A stretch of DNA of 48,695 nucleotides from Lachnospiraceae bacterium (GTDB lineage Bacteria; Bacillota; Clostridia; Lachnospirales; Lachnospiraceae): positions 1-48,695 of the forward strand of contig JAUNGG010000030.1 of the NCBI GenBank assembly GCA_030524635.1. Direction: 5' to 3'. Below the pieces are notes generated by a model. The model was given only the letters and a program-made list of their open reading frames with translations, made no database searches and was not told the DNA's origin. Of this stretch, positions 1-8,890 are shown in pieces. The translations under genes were made by a program, and so were the position numbers. Within the stretch, counting starts at the first letter, position 1. Each line of letters starts with the position of its first letter.

Positions 1-53
1 CATTTTGGCATGTGGGTATTCCTTTTTTGTATCTACCCACCGCTTACGAAGTA

Positions 54-62
54 TGCTATACT
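54..62 (+). promoter_or_regulatory. Extended -10 promoter of the alcohol dehydrogenase gene
   Basis: TGCTATACT forms an extended -10 (TATACT at 57-62 with an upstream TG). No good -35 is visible at 17 bp. A 7-bp perfect inverted repeat, GTGGGTA (12-18) and TACCCAC (34-40), lies just upstream and could be an operator or the end of an upstream hairpin. Promoter assignment is by consensus only. Confidence 0.45.
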
Positions 63-114
63 TTAATCGTTAAATAAATAACAAATAAATATTCATCCAT
101 TGGAGGTACATACT

Positions 115-1302
115 ATGAGATTTACATTGCCAAGAGATTTATATCATGGAAAGGATGCCCTGGAGGCATTAAAGACATTAACCGGTAAGAAAGCGATCGT
201 AGTAGTGGGCGGCGGCTCCATGAAGCGGTTTGGATTTTTAGATAAAGTAGTTGCTTACTTAAAGGAAGCCGGCATGGAGGTTCAGTTATTTGAAGGTGTT
301 GAGCCAGATCCATCTGTTGAGACCGTTATGAAGGGCGCAAAGGCCATGACCGAATTTGGTCCTGACTGGATCGTAGCAATCGGCGGCGGTTCTCCTATCG
401 ATGCTGCAAAGGCTATGTGGGCATTTTATGAGTATCCGGAGACCACATTTGAGGATCTGATCACCCCATTCAGCTTCCCAACCTTAAGAACCAAGGCAAA
501 ATTCTGTGCGATCCCATCTACCTCCGGTACTGCAACAGAGGTAACTGCCTTCTCCGTAATTACCGATTACTCCAAGGGAATCAAATACCCGTTAGCTGAC
601 TTTAACATCACTCCAGATGTTGCCATCGTTGATCCATCCTTAGCAGAGACCATGCCGAAGAAGCTGACTGCACACACCGGTATGGATGCTATGACCCACG
701 CGATCGAGGCTTACGTTTCTACCTTACACTGCGATTACACCGACCCGCTGGCGCTCCACGCAATTGAGATGATCAGCGAGTATTTAGTGCCATCTTACAA
801 CGGCGACATGGAAGCCCGGGCTAAGATGCATAACGCTCAGTGTCTGGCTGGTATGGCATTCTCCAATGCTTTATTGGGAATCGTTCATTCCATGGCTCAC
901 AAGACCGGAGCAGCATATTCTGGCGGCCACATCGTTCACGGTTGTGCCAATGCAATGTACTTACCGAAGGTAATCAAGTTCAATGCCAAGGAGCCTGAGG
1001 CCGCTAAGAGATATGCCGATATCGCACGCTTCCTTCATTTAGAGGGAACCACGGATGAGGAGCTGACCGCAAGCCTGATCAAGCACATCCAGGCCATGAA
1101 TGCAAAGCTGGATATCCCAACCTGCATCAAGGATTACGAAGGCGGCATCATCGATGAAGCAGAATTTATGGAGAAGCTTCCAAAGGTGGCAGAGTTGGCC
1201 GTAGGCGATGCCTGCACCGGCTCCAATCCAAGAAGCATCACCCCAGAGCAGATGGCAAAGCTTCTGAAGGCCTGCTATTATGACGAAGAGGTTGACTTCT
1301 AA
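115..1302 (+). CDS. Iron-containing alcohol dehydrogenase
   Basis: A 395-residue group III iron-dependent alcohol dehydrogenase, a cytosolic NAD(P)H-linked enzyme that interconverts aldehydes and alcohols during fermentation. The N-terminal dinucleotide domain carries GGGSPID near residues 90-96. The C-terminal helical domain supplies the expected metal ligands: Asp191 and His195 in TGMDAMTHAIEA, His258 in VHSMAH and His275 in HIVHG. The last ligand loop is three residues longer than in FucO. The ATG at 115 is preferred over the upstream in-frame TTG at 100 because GGAGG lies at 102-106. The gene stands alone, followed by a strong terminator. It resembles the alcohol dehydrogenase half of AdhE and clostridial butanol dehydrogenases; the exact substrate cannot be read from sequence. 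Confidence 0.9.
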   Translation: MRFTLPRDLYHGKDALEALKTLTGKKAIVVVGGGSMKRFGFLDKVVAYLKEAGMEVQLFEGVEPDPSVETVMKGAKAMTEFGPDWIVAIGGGSPIDAAKAMWAFYEYPETTFEDLITPFSFPTLRTKAKFCAIPSTSGTATEVTAFSVITDYSKGIKYPLADFNITPDVAIVDPSLAETMPKKLTAHTGMDAMTHAIEAYVSTLHCDYTDPLALHAIEMISEYLVPSYNGDMEARAKMHNAQCLAGMAFSNALLGIVHSMAHKTGAAYSGGHIVHGCANAMYLPKVIKFNAKEPEAAKRYADIARFLHLEGTTDEELTASLIKHIQAMNAKLDIPTCIKDYEGGIIDEAEFMEKLPKVAELAVGDACTGSNPRSITPEQMAKLLKACYYDEEVDF

Positions 1303-1391
1303 GGATTTTATCTTCCGCAGATACCCCCTGATTGCCATCCTGTATTTGTACCCCCCATTTTGCAGATCAGGATGAAATAAATCGTAATTGA

Positions 1392-1428
1392 CAGCGCCGG
1401 CATGAAATACCTGCCGGCGCTGCTTTTT
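1392..1428 (+). terminator. Rho-independent terminator
   Basis: An 11-bp perfect stem, CAGCGCCGGCA (1392-1402) with TGCCGGCGCTG (1412-1422), is followed by CTTTTTG. It ends the alcohol dehydrogenase transcript. The other strand has no good T-run, so it serves mainly the + strand. Confidence 0.9.
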
Positions 1429-1452
1429 GCATCGTTACAACATCATTTTCTG

Positions 1453-1644
1453 TCAGAACTCTCTTTTTCCCAGTTCTGTTTCCTCGTCTTCCTCCTGATT
1501 CAGCGCTGAATCCATCAGCCGGATCAACTCCAGCATACTCCGAAAGCTCCTGGTCTCATTTTCTTTCAGCCATGTGATCTGTCCATGCCAGGTAGTGTTT
1601 TCCTGACTGGTAATATGTATCACGAATGTTTCTTTTCTCTGCAT
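1453..1644 (-). CDS. Small protein paired with the BTAD regulator
   Basis: A 63-residue protein, beginning MQRKETFVIHI and acidic near the C-terminus (EEDEETELGK). I do not recognise a named domain. It appears genuine: AGGAGAG precedes the ATG at a good distance, and it follows the BTAD regulator on the same strand after about 50 bp, which suggests co-transcription. The pattern of alternating hydrophobic residues (FVIHI, WHGQITWL) suggests a small beta-strand fold followed by a helix (FRSMLELIRLMDSAL). There is no signal peptide or membrane segment. A role as partner or modulator of the regulator is inference from position only. Confidence 0.65.
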   Translation of the reverse strand: MQRKETFVIHITSQENTTWHGQITWLKENETRSFRSMLELIRLMDSALNQEEDEETELGKREF

Positions 1645-1696
1645 GCTTACTCTCCTCTGCCAAAAAACTCTACCGTCATTTATGCAGCCTGCAGTT

Positions 1697-2947
1697 TTAC
1701 AGCGGCAGCTGTTCTACCGCTTCCGCAGAACAATGAATCTTGATTTCTTCATTCTGGTTGATCTTTGTCCAATTGTGTTCCAGTCTGGCGGCAATCCCAT
1801 CTCCATCCTGCTCACCTGCTCCGATCAGCAGAATCAAAAACTGGTTTGCGCTGTAACGGGTATATACATCTTCTTTTCGAATGCTGTTTTGAATGACCTG
1901 TCCAAGCTGCTCCATTTTCGGTGCCAGACGATGCCATGGTTCCTGGGAAGCTTCTGATTCAGAAGCCGCCTCCGGCATACTCATAGTGCAGACCATCAGA
2001 AGGCTTTTCAGTTCTGCCCGTTCGCCAATTCGGGAAACAACATGATAAATATCCAGGAAACCAGGATAACCGCAGAAGTACGCTCCCTCTGGGTTTTCCG
2101 GCTCCCGCAGTGCATCCTGCATCGCAGCCAGCGCTCCTGCTTCATAGCAGAACTTCCCGTTTGCATCCCGATATTTCCCCATGATCTGATCCAGGGCATT
2201 CAGCCCCAGATCCTCATAGAAAATCTGGGCTGCATCTTCATAAACCTTCATGGCCTCCTTATAACGATTCATCGCCATAAGGCAGTCGATCTGAACTGCC
2301 TGCCATTCATCATAGGGATGCATCTGGCTGGCTGCCGTGCAAAGCTCCAGCCTTTTTTCATAATCACCCTGCTGCTTCAGCCGATCACACAGCTGCTTTA
2401 AATACTCAAAATACCACTTCTGGTAATATGCGCCTTCTGCAGCCACCCACTCCTCACCGCTCAGCATTGGGAGGAATTCTCCTGTGTAGCTGCTGCAGAA
2501 TTTTCCAATCAGTTCCCAATACTTTTCCTCTTTTCGATTCGACCAGGTCTGAATCTGCCGGATCAGGCGGTCCAATTGCCCGGTATCCGTCTCAATCTTG
2601 TAATCACAGGTAAAGTAAAATTTCTCATCCCTGCAGACAATATATTCCCCCTCCGGGAGATCCATCTGGCGGATCACCTTTCTCAGGAGATAGATCTGCT
2701 GACGAAAATTACTTAACCGCCGTTTCCGGCTGCCATGATCACATGGAACGATATCTATCATCTTTTCTCTCCGGATTCCTTTGCATCCTGCCTTTATCAG
2801 CATCAGAAATATCTGCATATATTGATTCCGAAGCTTTACATCAATTGGAATTTCCTGTCCGTTAAAATTTAAGGAAAAGCTTCCCAATAACTTTGCATAA
2901 AATTGAGGATATAGATGTCTGGTCAAATTGGATCCCTCCATGATCAC
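1697..2947 (-). CDS. BTAD-domain transcriptional regulator
   Basis: A protein of 414-416 residues of the SARP/BTAD type. The N-terminal ~110 residues look like the winged-helix DNA-binding domain that opens these proteins (YAKLLGSFSLNFNGQEI, then a basic stretch GSRKRRLSNFRQQIYLLRK). Residues about 150-260 form the TPR-like bacterial transcriptional activation domain (FEYLKQLCDRLKQQGDYEKR, MHPYDEWQAVQIDCLMAMNR). The C-terminal ~150 residues are not recognised. The start is uncertain: GTG at 2947 and ATG at 2941 are both in frame and neither has a strong ribosome site close by. A TTGACA lies upstream near 2990. Expected role: DNA-binding activator of unknown targets, cytosolic; the small gene downstream is the likely operon partner. 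Confidence 0.8.
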   Translation of the reverse strand: MIMEGSNLTRHLYPQFYAKLLGSFSLNFNGQEIPIDVKLRNQYMQIFLMLIKAGCKGIRREKMIDIVPCDHGSRKRRLSNFRQQIYLLRKVIRQMDLPEGEYIVCRDEKFYFTCDYKIETDTGQLDRLIRQIQTWSNRKEEKYWELIGKFCSSYTGEFLPMLSGEEWVAAEGAYYQKWYFEYLKQLCDRLKQQGDYEKRLELCTAASQMHPYDEWQAVQIDCLMAMNRYKEAMKVYEDAAQIFYEDLGLNALDQIMGKYRDANGKFCYEAGALAAMQDALREPENPEGAYFCGYPGFLDIYHVVSRIGERAELKSLLMVCTMSMPEAASESEASQEPWHRLAPKMEQLGQVIQNSIRKEDVYTRYSANQFLILLIGAGEQDGDGIAARLEHNWTKINQNEEIKIHCSAEAVEQLPL

Positions 2948-3096
2948 GGATTATGTTAAACCATTTCCTTTGTAAAAAATCAGGAACTGTCAACTAAAGT
3001 GCACTTTTGTTGGCAGCCATCTTTTATTTTCTATCCATGCCTGCATATGGTTCTCATATTCAATCCATTATTCTTTTTCAAAACCGGATGCAGCCA

Positions 3097-4383
3097 TCAG
3101 ATCTTCCCCAGCATCTTATCAATGGACACGATCTTTACACAGAGAGTGAAGATCTCCATTGCTGTCTGCAAATCCTCCAGAGACGGATAGGTTGGCGCAA
3201 TGCGGATATTGCTGTCATGGGGATCCTTGCCGTAAGGATAGGTAGCGCCGGCACCAGTCATGATCACACCGGCCTTCTTTGCTTTGGCTACGATTGCTTT
3301 TGCGCAGCCATCCATGGAATCAAAGGATACGAAATATCCTCCCTTCGGCTTCGTCCACTCGCCGATGCCTAAACCGCCCAGCTCATTTTCCAGTGTGTTT
3401 ACTACCGTTTCAAACTTGGGGCGCAGGATATCTGCATGAAGTCTCATATGCTCGATCAGACCGTGAATGTTGCCGAAGAAACGAACGTGACGAAGCTGGT
3501 TTACCTTATCATGACCGATAGTCTGGATCTTTAACTGGCCCTTGATATCCTCCATGTTGTTAGGAGAGGTTGCAATAGCAGCGATACCGGAACCTGGGAA
3601 GCTGATCTTAGAAGTGGAAGCAAACTTGTAAACCAGATCCGGATTGCCGGCCCGCTTACACTCTGCCAGAATCTCGATCAGATGATCCTGGTCATGGTCA
3701 TATAAGTGATGAACACCATAGGCATTATCCCAGTAAATACGGAAATCTTTTGCAGCCGGCTTTAACCGTGCAAAGCGGCGGACGGTATCATCAGAATATG
3801 AGATGCCCTGGGGATTGGAATACTTAGGTACACACCAGATTCCCTTGATGGCCTCATCAGAAGCAACCAGTTCTTCCACCATATCCATATCCGGTCCGGT
3901 TGGGGTCATTGGAACATTGATCATCTCAATGCCAAAATATTCGGTGATGGCAAAGTGACGGTCATAGCCTGGAACCGGGCACAGGAATTTTACTTTGTCC
4001 AGCTTGCACCATGGGGTATTGCCCATAACACCGTGGGTCATGGAGCGGGAAATGGTGTCATACATTACATTTAAGCTGGAGTTTCCATAGATGATAATGC
4101 TGTCAATGGGGTTCTCCATCATGTCGCCGATCAGCTCCTTTGCCTCCCGGATACCGTCCAGCACACCGTAATTCCGGCAGTCAGTACCGTCCTCACAAGT
4201 CAGATCGCAGTCGCTGCTTAAAACATCCATCATACCCATGGATAAGTCCAGCTGCTCCGTACATGGCTTACCTCTTGCCATGTTAAGGCTTAAGCCCTTT
4301 CCCTGGTACTCCTTATACTTGATGCTCAGCTGCTCCCGTAAGGATTCCAGCTCCTCCTTGGTCATTTCTGCATATGGTTTCAT
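3097..4383 (-). CDS. Aspartate aminotransferase, class Ic (MocR-like aminotransferase family)
   Basis: A 428-residue PLP enzyme of the class Ic aspartate aminotransferase family (Aminotran_MocR type without the DNA-binding domain). Visible marks: the N-terminal LNMARGKPC, the cofactor-pocket segment YGNSSLNVMYD, the WDNAYGVHHL segment holding the Asp-x-x-Tyr that contacts PLP, and the lysine region FASTSKISFPGSGIAA. It should transfer the amino group between glutamate and oxaloacetate to make aspartate. The ATG at 4383 is chosen because AAAGGAG sits directly upstream; an in-frame upstream extension has no such signal. It follows gatB by 61 bp on the same strand, so it is probably the last gene of the T-box-controlled gatCAB operon. 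That fits: aspartate is the residue loaded on tRNA-Asn before amidation. Confidence 0.85.
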   Translation of the reverse strand: MKPYAEMTKEELESLREQLSIKYKEYQGKGLSLNMARGKPCTEQLDLSMGMMDVLSSDCDLTCEDGTDCRNYGVLDGIREAKELIGDMMENPIDSIIIYGNSSLNVMYDTISRSMTHGVMGNTPWCKLDKVKFLCPVPGYDRHFAITEYFGIEMINVPMTPTGPDMDMVEELVASDEAIKGIWCVPKYSNPQGISYSDDTVRRFARLKPAAKDFRIYWDNAYGVHHLYDHDQDHLIEILAECKRAGNPDLVYKFASTSKISFPGSGIAAIATSPNNMEDIKGQLKIQTIGHDKVNQLRHVRFFGNIHGLIEHMRLHADILRPKFETVVNTLENELGGLGIGEWTKPKGGYFVSFDSMDGCAKAIVAKAKKAGVIMTGAGATYPYGKDPHDSNIRIAPTYPSLEDLQTAMEIFTLCVKIVSIDKMLGKI

Positions 4384-4444
4384 AGATTTCTCCTTTCTCC
4401 TCCTGTTATAACAGTTACTACAACTCAATATCTGTCAGCAGCCA

Positions 4445-5884
4445 TTATGCCTGCATCAGCAGCTCTCTTACCAGCTGATTCACCATTCCCGGGTCTGCCT
4501 TGCCCTTCATGGCCCGCATGGTCTGGCCTACAAGAAAGCCTGCGGCCTTCTCTTTTCCATTCTTAAAATCCTGAACGGACTGTGGATTGGCTGCAATAAT
4601 CTCTTCGATTGTGGAGCGCAGAGCACCTGCGTCATTGACTACCTTAAGCCCTTTCTCCTCCACATACTGCTCCGGATCTACATCCGATTTAAAGATCTCC
4701 TCAAAGACGGTCTTTGCCACGGTGCGGTTGATCACATTCTTCTCCACCAGGCCGATCAGCTTCGCCAGATTCTCCGGGGAGAAGGACATATCGTCCGTGT
4801 CCATATCCTGATCCTTTAAAAGGCGCATTCCCTCTACCATCAGCCAGTTGGAAACCTCCTTTGGCTTTCCGCAGATTGCCACCGTCTCCTCAAAGATATC
4901 TGCCAGATGCTTGGAGCCGGTTAAGATCTGGGAGTCATACAGAGGAAGGCCGAATTCCTGCTGATAACGTGCCATCTTCTCCTCCCGCATCTCCGGCTGG
5001 GCAGCGCGGACCCGCTCCATCCACTCATCGGATATTTCCACCGGCACCAGATCCGGGTCCGGGAAATACCGATAGTCCTGGGCATCCTCCTTAGAGCGCA
5101 TTGCCTTGGAAACGCCTTTATTGTCATCCCACCGTCTGGTCTCCTGGATCACCTTTTCCCCAGACTCTAACAGATCGATCTGCCGTTCCCGCTCTCCCTC
5201 GATGGCTCGTGCAATGGCCTTAAAGGAATTCAGGTTTTTCATCTCCGTTCTGGTACCGAAGGTTTCCGCTCCCACCTCACGGACCGACAGGTTTACATCG
5301 GCACGCATGGAGCCCTCCTGCAGCTTGCAGTCGGAAGCGCCCAGATACTGGATGGTCATCCGCAGCTTTTCCAGATAGGCGATCACCTCGTCTGCGCTTC
5401 GCATATCCGGCTCAGACACGATCTCGATCAGCGGCACGCCGCTTCGGTTATAGTCCACCAGGGAGCAGTCCTCCCACTCATCATGGACCAGCTTTCCGGC
5501 ATCCTCCTCCATGTGGATCTCATGGATGCCCACCTTCTTCTTTCCATTCTCCGTTTCGATCTCCACATACCCGTCATGGCAGATGGGAAGATAAAGCTGG
5601 GAGATCTGGTAATTCTGCGGGTTATCCGGATAGAAATAATTCTTCCGGTCAAATTTGCAGTGCTGATTAATCTGGCAGTTGGTTGCCAGTCCTACTGCCA
5701 GGGCATACTCTACCACCTGCTTATTTAAAACAGGCAGAGAACCTGGCATACCGGTGCACACCGGGCAGGTGTGGGTATTGGGCGCTCCTCCAAACTGGGT
5801 GGAACAGGAGCAGAAAATCTTCGTCTTCGTGGCCAGCTCCACATGAACTTCCAGGCCGATGACGGTCTCATACTGTTTGCTCAT
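4445..5884 (-). CDS. gatB: Asp-tRNA(Asn)/Glu-tRNA(Gln) amidotransferase subunit B
   Basis: A 479-residue GatB, the tRNA-binding and kinase subunit of the GatCAB amidotransferase, which phosphorylates misacylated Asp-tRNA(Asn) or Glu-tRNA(Gln) and uses ammonia channelled from GatA. It opens with the family signature YETVIGLEVHVELATKTKIF, then the zinc-binding cysteines (CSCS and CPVC) near residues 25-45. The substrate-pocket block YNRSGVPLIEIVSEPD and the C-terminal YqeY-like tail domain ending QLVRELL are present. Length matches the family. It begins 17 bp after gatA, in the order C-A-B usual for Firmicutes. Confidence 0.97.
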   Translation of the reverse strand: MSKQYETVIGLEVHVELATKTKIFCSCSTQFGGAPNTHTCPVCTGMPGSLPVLNKQVVEYALAVGLATNCQINQHCKFDRKNYFYPDNPQNYQISQLYLPICHDGYVEIETENGKKKVGIHEIHMEEDAGKLVHDEWEDCSLVDYNRSGVPLIEIVSEPDMRSADEVIAYLEKLRMTIQYLGASDCKLQEGSMRADVNLSVREVGAETFGTRTEMKNLNSFKAIARAIEGERERQIDLLESGEKVIQETRRWDDNKGVSKAMRSKEDAQDYRYFPDPDLVPVEISDEWMERVRAAQPEMREEKMARYQQEFGLPLYDSQILTGSKHLADIFEETVAICGKPKEVSNWLMVEGMRLLKDQDMDTDDMSFSPENLAKLIGLVEKNVINRTVAKTVFEEIFKSDVDPEQYVEEKGLKVVNDAGALRSTIEEIIAANPQSVQDFKNGKEKAAGFLVGQTMRAMKGKADPGMVNQLVRELLMQA

Positions 5885-5901
5885 CTTATCTTACTCCCTT
5901 C

Positions 5902-7383
5902 CTATTTTAATGAGGCTTCCCACTGCTTTGCCAGCGGCGGCCCCTGATACTTCCGGCTTTGCTCAAAGGAAAATCCGGCGCGGATCAGCTTCTTTTCCTG
6001 GAAGCAGTCCCCGATCAGCTGCATTCCGATGGGCAGACCCTTTGCATCAGTGCCGCACGGAACGGTCAGCCCCGGAAGGCCAGCCAGATTCACCGAGATG
6101 GTGTAGATATCACCCAGATACATCTGAATCGGATCGCACAGAGACTCACCCAGTCTGGGAGCTGTGGTGGGGGATGCCGGAGCCACGATCAGGTCATAGC
6201 TTGCAAATGCCTTGTCAAACGCCTGCTTGATCAGCGCCTTCGTCCGCAGCGCCTTCAGGTAATAAGCATCATAGTAGCCGGAGCTTAACACGAAGGAGCC
6301 AAGCATGATCCTTCTCTTAACCTCCGGGCCGAAACCCTCCGAGCGGCTTCTCTTATACATGCTGTGCAGCCCATCGTAATGTTCTGCCCGATAACCGTAC
6401 TTTACGCCGTCAAACCGGGATAAGTTGGAGCTTGCCTCTGCTGATGCAATCACATAGTAAGCCGGGATGGCATATTCTACCAGGCTGAGATCGAATTCCT
6501 CCACGATGGCGCCCTTGGATTTTAACACCTCCACAGCAGTCAGAATAGAAGCCTTTACCTCCGGATTCAGGCCGTCTCCAAAATAATCTCTTGGAATGCC
6601 GATCCGCAGACCCTTCACGTCATCCACCAGCGCACTGGTAAAATCCGTGTCATCCCGCCGGATGGAGGTGGAATCCTTCGGGTCATAGGAAGCGATGGCC
6701 TCCAGGATCGCAGCACAGTCTGTCACATCCTTTGCCACCGGTCCGATCTGGTCTAAGGAAGAGCCGTAAGCAATCAGTCCGTACCGTGATACGGTACCGT
6801 AGGTAGGCTTGATTCCCGTTACGCCGCAGAAGGAGCTTGGCTGGCGGATGGAACCGCCGGTGTCGGAGCCTAATGCATAAAAGCATTCGTTGGCAGCTAC
6901 CGCCGCGCAGGAGCCGCCGGAGGAGCCGCCGGGGACATGGTCTAAATTCCATGGATTTCTGGTCTCGCCATAAGCGGAGGTCTCTGTGGTGCTTCCCATG
7001 GCGAACTCATCCATATTCGTCTTTCCCAGGATCACGGCCCCTGCCTTTTCCAGATTTAAAACCGCCTCTGCCGTGTAGGTTGGAACAAAATTATATAAAA
7101 TCTTCGAGCTGCAGGTCGTCAGCATCCCTTTGGTGCACATATTGTCCTTGATGGCAACCGGAACACCGGCCAGCGGCCCACGTAACGTCCCTGCTTCGAT
7201 CTGCTTCTGTACTTCCTCCGCCCGCTTTAAGGCGCCTTCCTCATCGATGGTGACAAATGCATTCACCTGGTCTTCTGCGGCCCTGATCTGAGCCAGAGCT
7301 GCCTTCGCGGCCTCCACCGCTGTCACTTCGCCTGCCTTGATCTTCTTTCCCAGCTCTACGGCAGTCAATTCTAATATACTCAT
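5902..7383 (-). CDS. gatA: Asp-tRNA(Asn)/Glu-tRNA(Gln) amidotransferase subunit A
   Basis: A 493-residue amidase-signature protein that hydrolyses glutamine and supplies ammonia to GatB. The Ser-cisSer-Lys triad falls at the standard positions: Lys79 (VAIKDNM), Ser154 (PGGSSGGS) and Ser178 (SDTGGSIR). The start at 7383 is supported by GGGAGGAG upstream; an upstream in-frame ATG would overlap gatC and lacks a ribosome site. It lies between gatC (17 bp upstream) and gatB (17 bp downstream) in one transcript under the T-box leader. No anomaly. Confidence 0.97.
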   Translation of the reverse strand: MSILELTAVELGKKIKAGEVTAVEAAKAALAQIRAAEDQVNAFVTIDEEGALKRAEEVQKQIEAGTLRGPLAGVPVAIKDNMCTKGMLTTCSSKILYNFVPTYTAEAVLNLEKAGAVILGKTNMDEFAMGSTTETSAYGETRNPWNLDHVPGGSSGGSCAAVAANECFYALGSDTGGSIRQPSSFCGVTGIKPTYGTVSRYGLIAYGSSLDQIGPVAKDVTDCAAILEAIASYDPKDSTSIRRDDTDFTSALVDDVKGLRIGIPRDYFGDGLNPEVKASILTAVEVLKSKGAIVEEFDLSLVEYAIPAYYVIASAEASSNLSRFDGVKYGYRAEHYDGLHSMYKRSRSEGFGPEVKRRIMLGSFVLSSGYYDAYYLKALRTKALIKQAFDKAFASYDLIVAPASPTTAPRLGESLCDPIQMYLGDIYTISVNLAGLPGLTVPCGTDAKGLPIGMQLIGDCFQEKKLIRAGFSFEQSRKYQGPPLAKQWEASLK

Positions 7384-7400
7384 ACCAATCTCCTCCCGCA

Positions 7401-7694
7401 TCACTCTACTGTCTTTGGAACCACGAAGGCGCCGTCCTTCTGCTCCGGTGCATTGGCCAGCATGTTTTCCCGGTCATCCCCGTTTACCACCACATCCTCC
7501 CGGAACACATTGTGCACCGGAAATACATGGGACATGGGCTCCACTCCGCTGGTGTCCAGCTCATTTAACTTATCAATATAATCCAGCATGCGGCCCATAT
7601 CCTTCTTAGCCGCTTCCTTCTCTTCTTTCGAAAGCTCCAGCTTCGCCAGAATGCCTACATACTCGATGGTTTCATCACTGATGATATTTGCCAT
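7401..7694 (-). CDS. gatC: Asp-tRNA(Asn)/Glu-tRNA(Gln) amidotransferase subunit C
   Basis: A 97-residue GatC, the belt subunit that holds GatA and GatB together. Typical blocks are visible: [14 protein letters not shown] at the N-terminus, [22 protein letters not shown] in the middle (here cut by about half as the conserved core) and a C-terminal [15 protein letters not shown]. The first gene of the operon, it begins about 50 bp after the T-box terminator with AAAGGAGA upstream of the ATG. Confidence 0.95.
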   Translation of the reverse strand: MANIISDETIEYVGILAKLELSKEEKEAAKKDMGRMLDYIDKLNELDTSGVEPMSHVFPVHNVFREDVVVNGDDRENMLANAPEQKDGAFVVPKTVE

Positions 7695-7743
7695 GGCGGT
7701 TCTCCTTTCCTTGTGTCAGGGACAAGCGTACATCATTATGATA

Positions 7744-7785
7744 CAAAAAACCCGCCCCTGGAATACATTGATTCCGGGACGGGCT
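7744..7785 (-). terminator. T-box-controlled terminator of the gatCAB leader
   Basis: Read on the minus strand, a GC-rich stem (CCCGTCCCGGAAT pairing with ATTCCAGGGGCGGG) is followed by TTTTTT. It sits just downstream of the T-box core and so is the conditional terminator. The competing antiterminator would use the T-box core itself. Confidence 0.9.
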
Positions 7786-8131
7786 AAGCTCTTTTGAATC
7801 CTGTGCCCGCGGTACCACCCGCATTGAGACAGTTTAAACGCTCTGCCTCCGCTCATTTCGCATGTAACGTGTGCCCCGGATGTGCCTACCTGCTTCCAAT
7901 CCTGAAAAACGCTCAGCACACCAGCTCCAGAGTGTTCCCGCATGCCGCTTCCTGCATGATGACGCTCTCAGTCGGCGGCATCATCTTCCTGTCACATTCT
8001 GTACGGCCGGAGTCTCCTTCTTCGCTGTTTCATTCCTGCCAGCAGATTTGGTCACTTTCCTGCTGCCATTCATCTTTACCAGCACCAAAAGGCCAAATTC
8101 CTTGCTGTATCAGCCTTTTTGATACCGAATT
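7744..8131 (-). ncRNA. T-box riboswitch upstream of gatCAB, Asn or Glu/Asn type
   Basis: The minus strand carries the T-box core GGGTGGTACCGCG (7820-7808), preceded by a roughly 300-nt structured leader and followed by a terminator. Aligning this leader with the tyrS T-box of the same window (motifs TGAGAG, then AAGC..GGCATG) places the specifier loop at GGGAACACTC, giving AAC (Asn) at 7936-7934 followed by the usual A. The same four bases also contain GAA (Glu) shifted by one. Uncharged tRNA should stabilise the antiterminator and turn on gatCAB and the aminotransferase. The T-box is certain by sequence; the specifier position is by alignment. Confidence 0.88.
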
Positions 8132-8137
8132 GCAAAT

Positions 8138-8166
8138 ATAATAGCACACCGAACATTTCTTTGCAA
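8138..8166 (-). promoter_or_regulatory. Promoter of the gatCAB T-box leader
   Basis: On the minus strand, TTGCAA (8166-8161), 17 bp, TATTAT (8143-8138). Predicted transcription start near 8131. It lies between the mntP stop and the T-box. Confidence 0.8.
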
Positions 8167-8215
8167 GCCAAAAAATGCACAAATTCCAGAAGCCCCAGGC
8201 AGAGAACTTTGATTC

Positions 8216-8776
8216 TTAGGCCAAAATCGTGTGTTCCAGAAGAATTTTGATCCCCATTCCAATTAAAATTAAGCCGCCGGCCAGCTCCGCCTTTGCCTTG
8301 TAGCGGCTGCCGAACACATTGCCCACCTTCACACCCATGATGGACAGGCAGAAGGTAGTTCCTCCAATCAAGCTGACGGCCGGGATGATCCGTACCTTTA
8401 AAAAGGCAAAGGTCACGCCCACTGCCAGGGCATCAATGCTGGTAGCCACCGCCAGAAGCAGCATCGTCTTTCCATCAAAGGACGGATCCACCTCCTCTTC
8501 CTCCTTGCTCAGCGCCTCCTTCACCATATTGGCGCCGATAATGCCAAGAAGGATAAAGGCTACCCAGTGGTCAATGGAGGTGATGGCATCCTGGAACTGG
8601 ACGCCCAGGAGATAGCCCAGAAGCGGCATCGCCGCCTGAAAGCCTCCAAAGTAAACGCCGGCCAGGATGGCATGCTTCCAGCGCATCCGCTGCAGGGACA
8701 GGCCCTTACAGACGGAGACGGCAAAGGCGTCCATGGATAACCCTACAGCAATGATAAATAACTCCAGCAATGTCAT
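8216..8776 (-). CDS. mntP: Manganese efflux pump MntP
   Basis: A 186-residue membrane protein of the MntP (YebN) family, which exports Mn(II). Six hydrophobic helices are visible in two inverted halves, each beginning with the family marker around an acidic residue: [15 protein letters not shown] in the first half and [15 protein letters not shown] in the second. The Asp residues in these motifs are the known metal-path positions. A cytosolic acidic loop (KEEEEVDPS) separates the halves. The ATG has GGAGG at a normal distance. The upstream gap is only about 115 bp and shows no yybP-ykoY manganese riboswitch, so Mn control, if any, is not evident here. Confidence 0.95.
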   Translation of the reverse strand: MTLLELFIIAVGLSMDAFAVSVCKGLSLQRMRWKHAILAGVYFGGFQAAMPLLGYLLGVQFQDAITSIDHWVAFILLGIIGANMVKEALSKEEEEVDPSFDGKTMLLLAVATSIDALAVGVTFAFLKVRIIPAVSLIGGTTFCLSIMGVKVGNVFGSRYKAKAELAGGLILIGMGIKILLEHTILA

Positions 8777-8890
8777 AATTCATTTCCTCCATATTCTGCT
8801 CCAGCGATCATGACTATGATAATTGTTATGTGCAGCTGGGGACAAAAAAAGACCTATCCGCAGAATTTTCTCAAAAAGCGGGGAAATATC

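Noticed and set aside
4445..7383. Several long open frames on the strand opposite gatB and gatA
   Set aside because: They are Arg/Ser/Pro-rich shadows of real genes, without ribosome sites or recognisable domains.
7716..8141. Short open frames inside the gatCAB leader
   Set aside because: The region is fully explained by promoter, T-box and terminator.
8777..8890. Manganese riboswitch (yybP-ykoY) before mntP
   Set aside because: The gap is short and shows neither the conserved loops nor a terminator switch.
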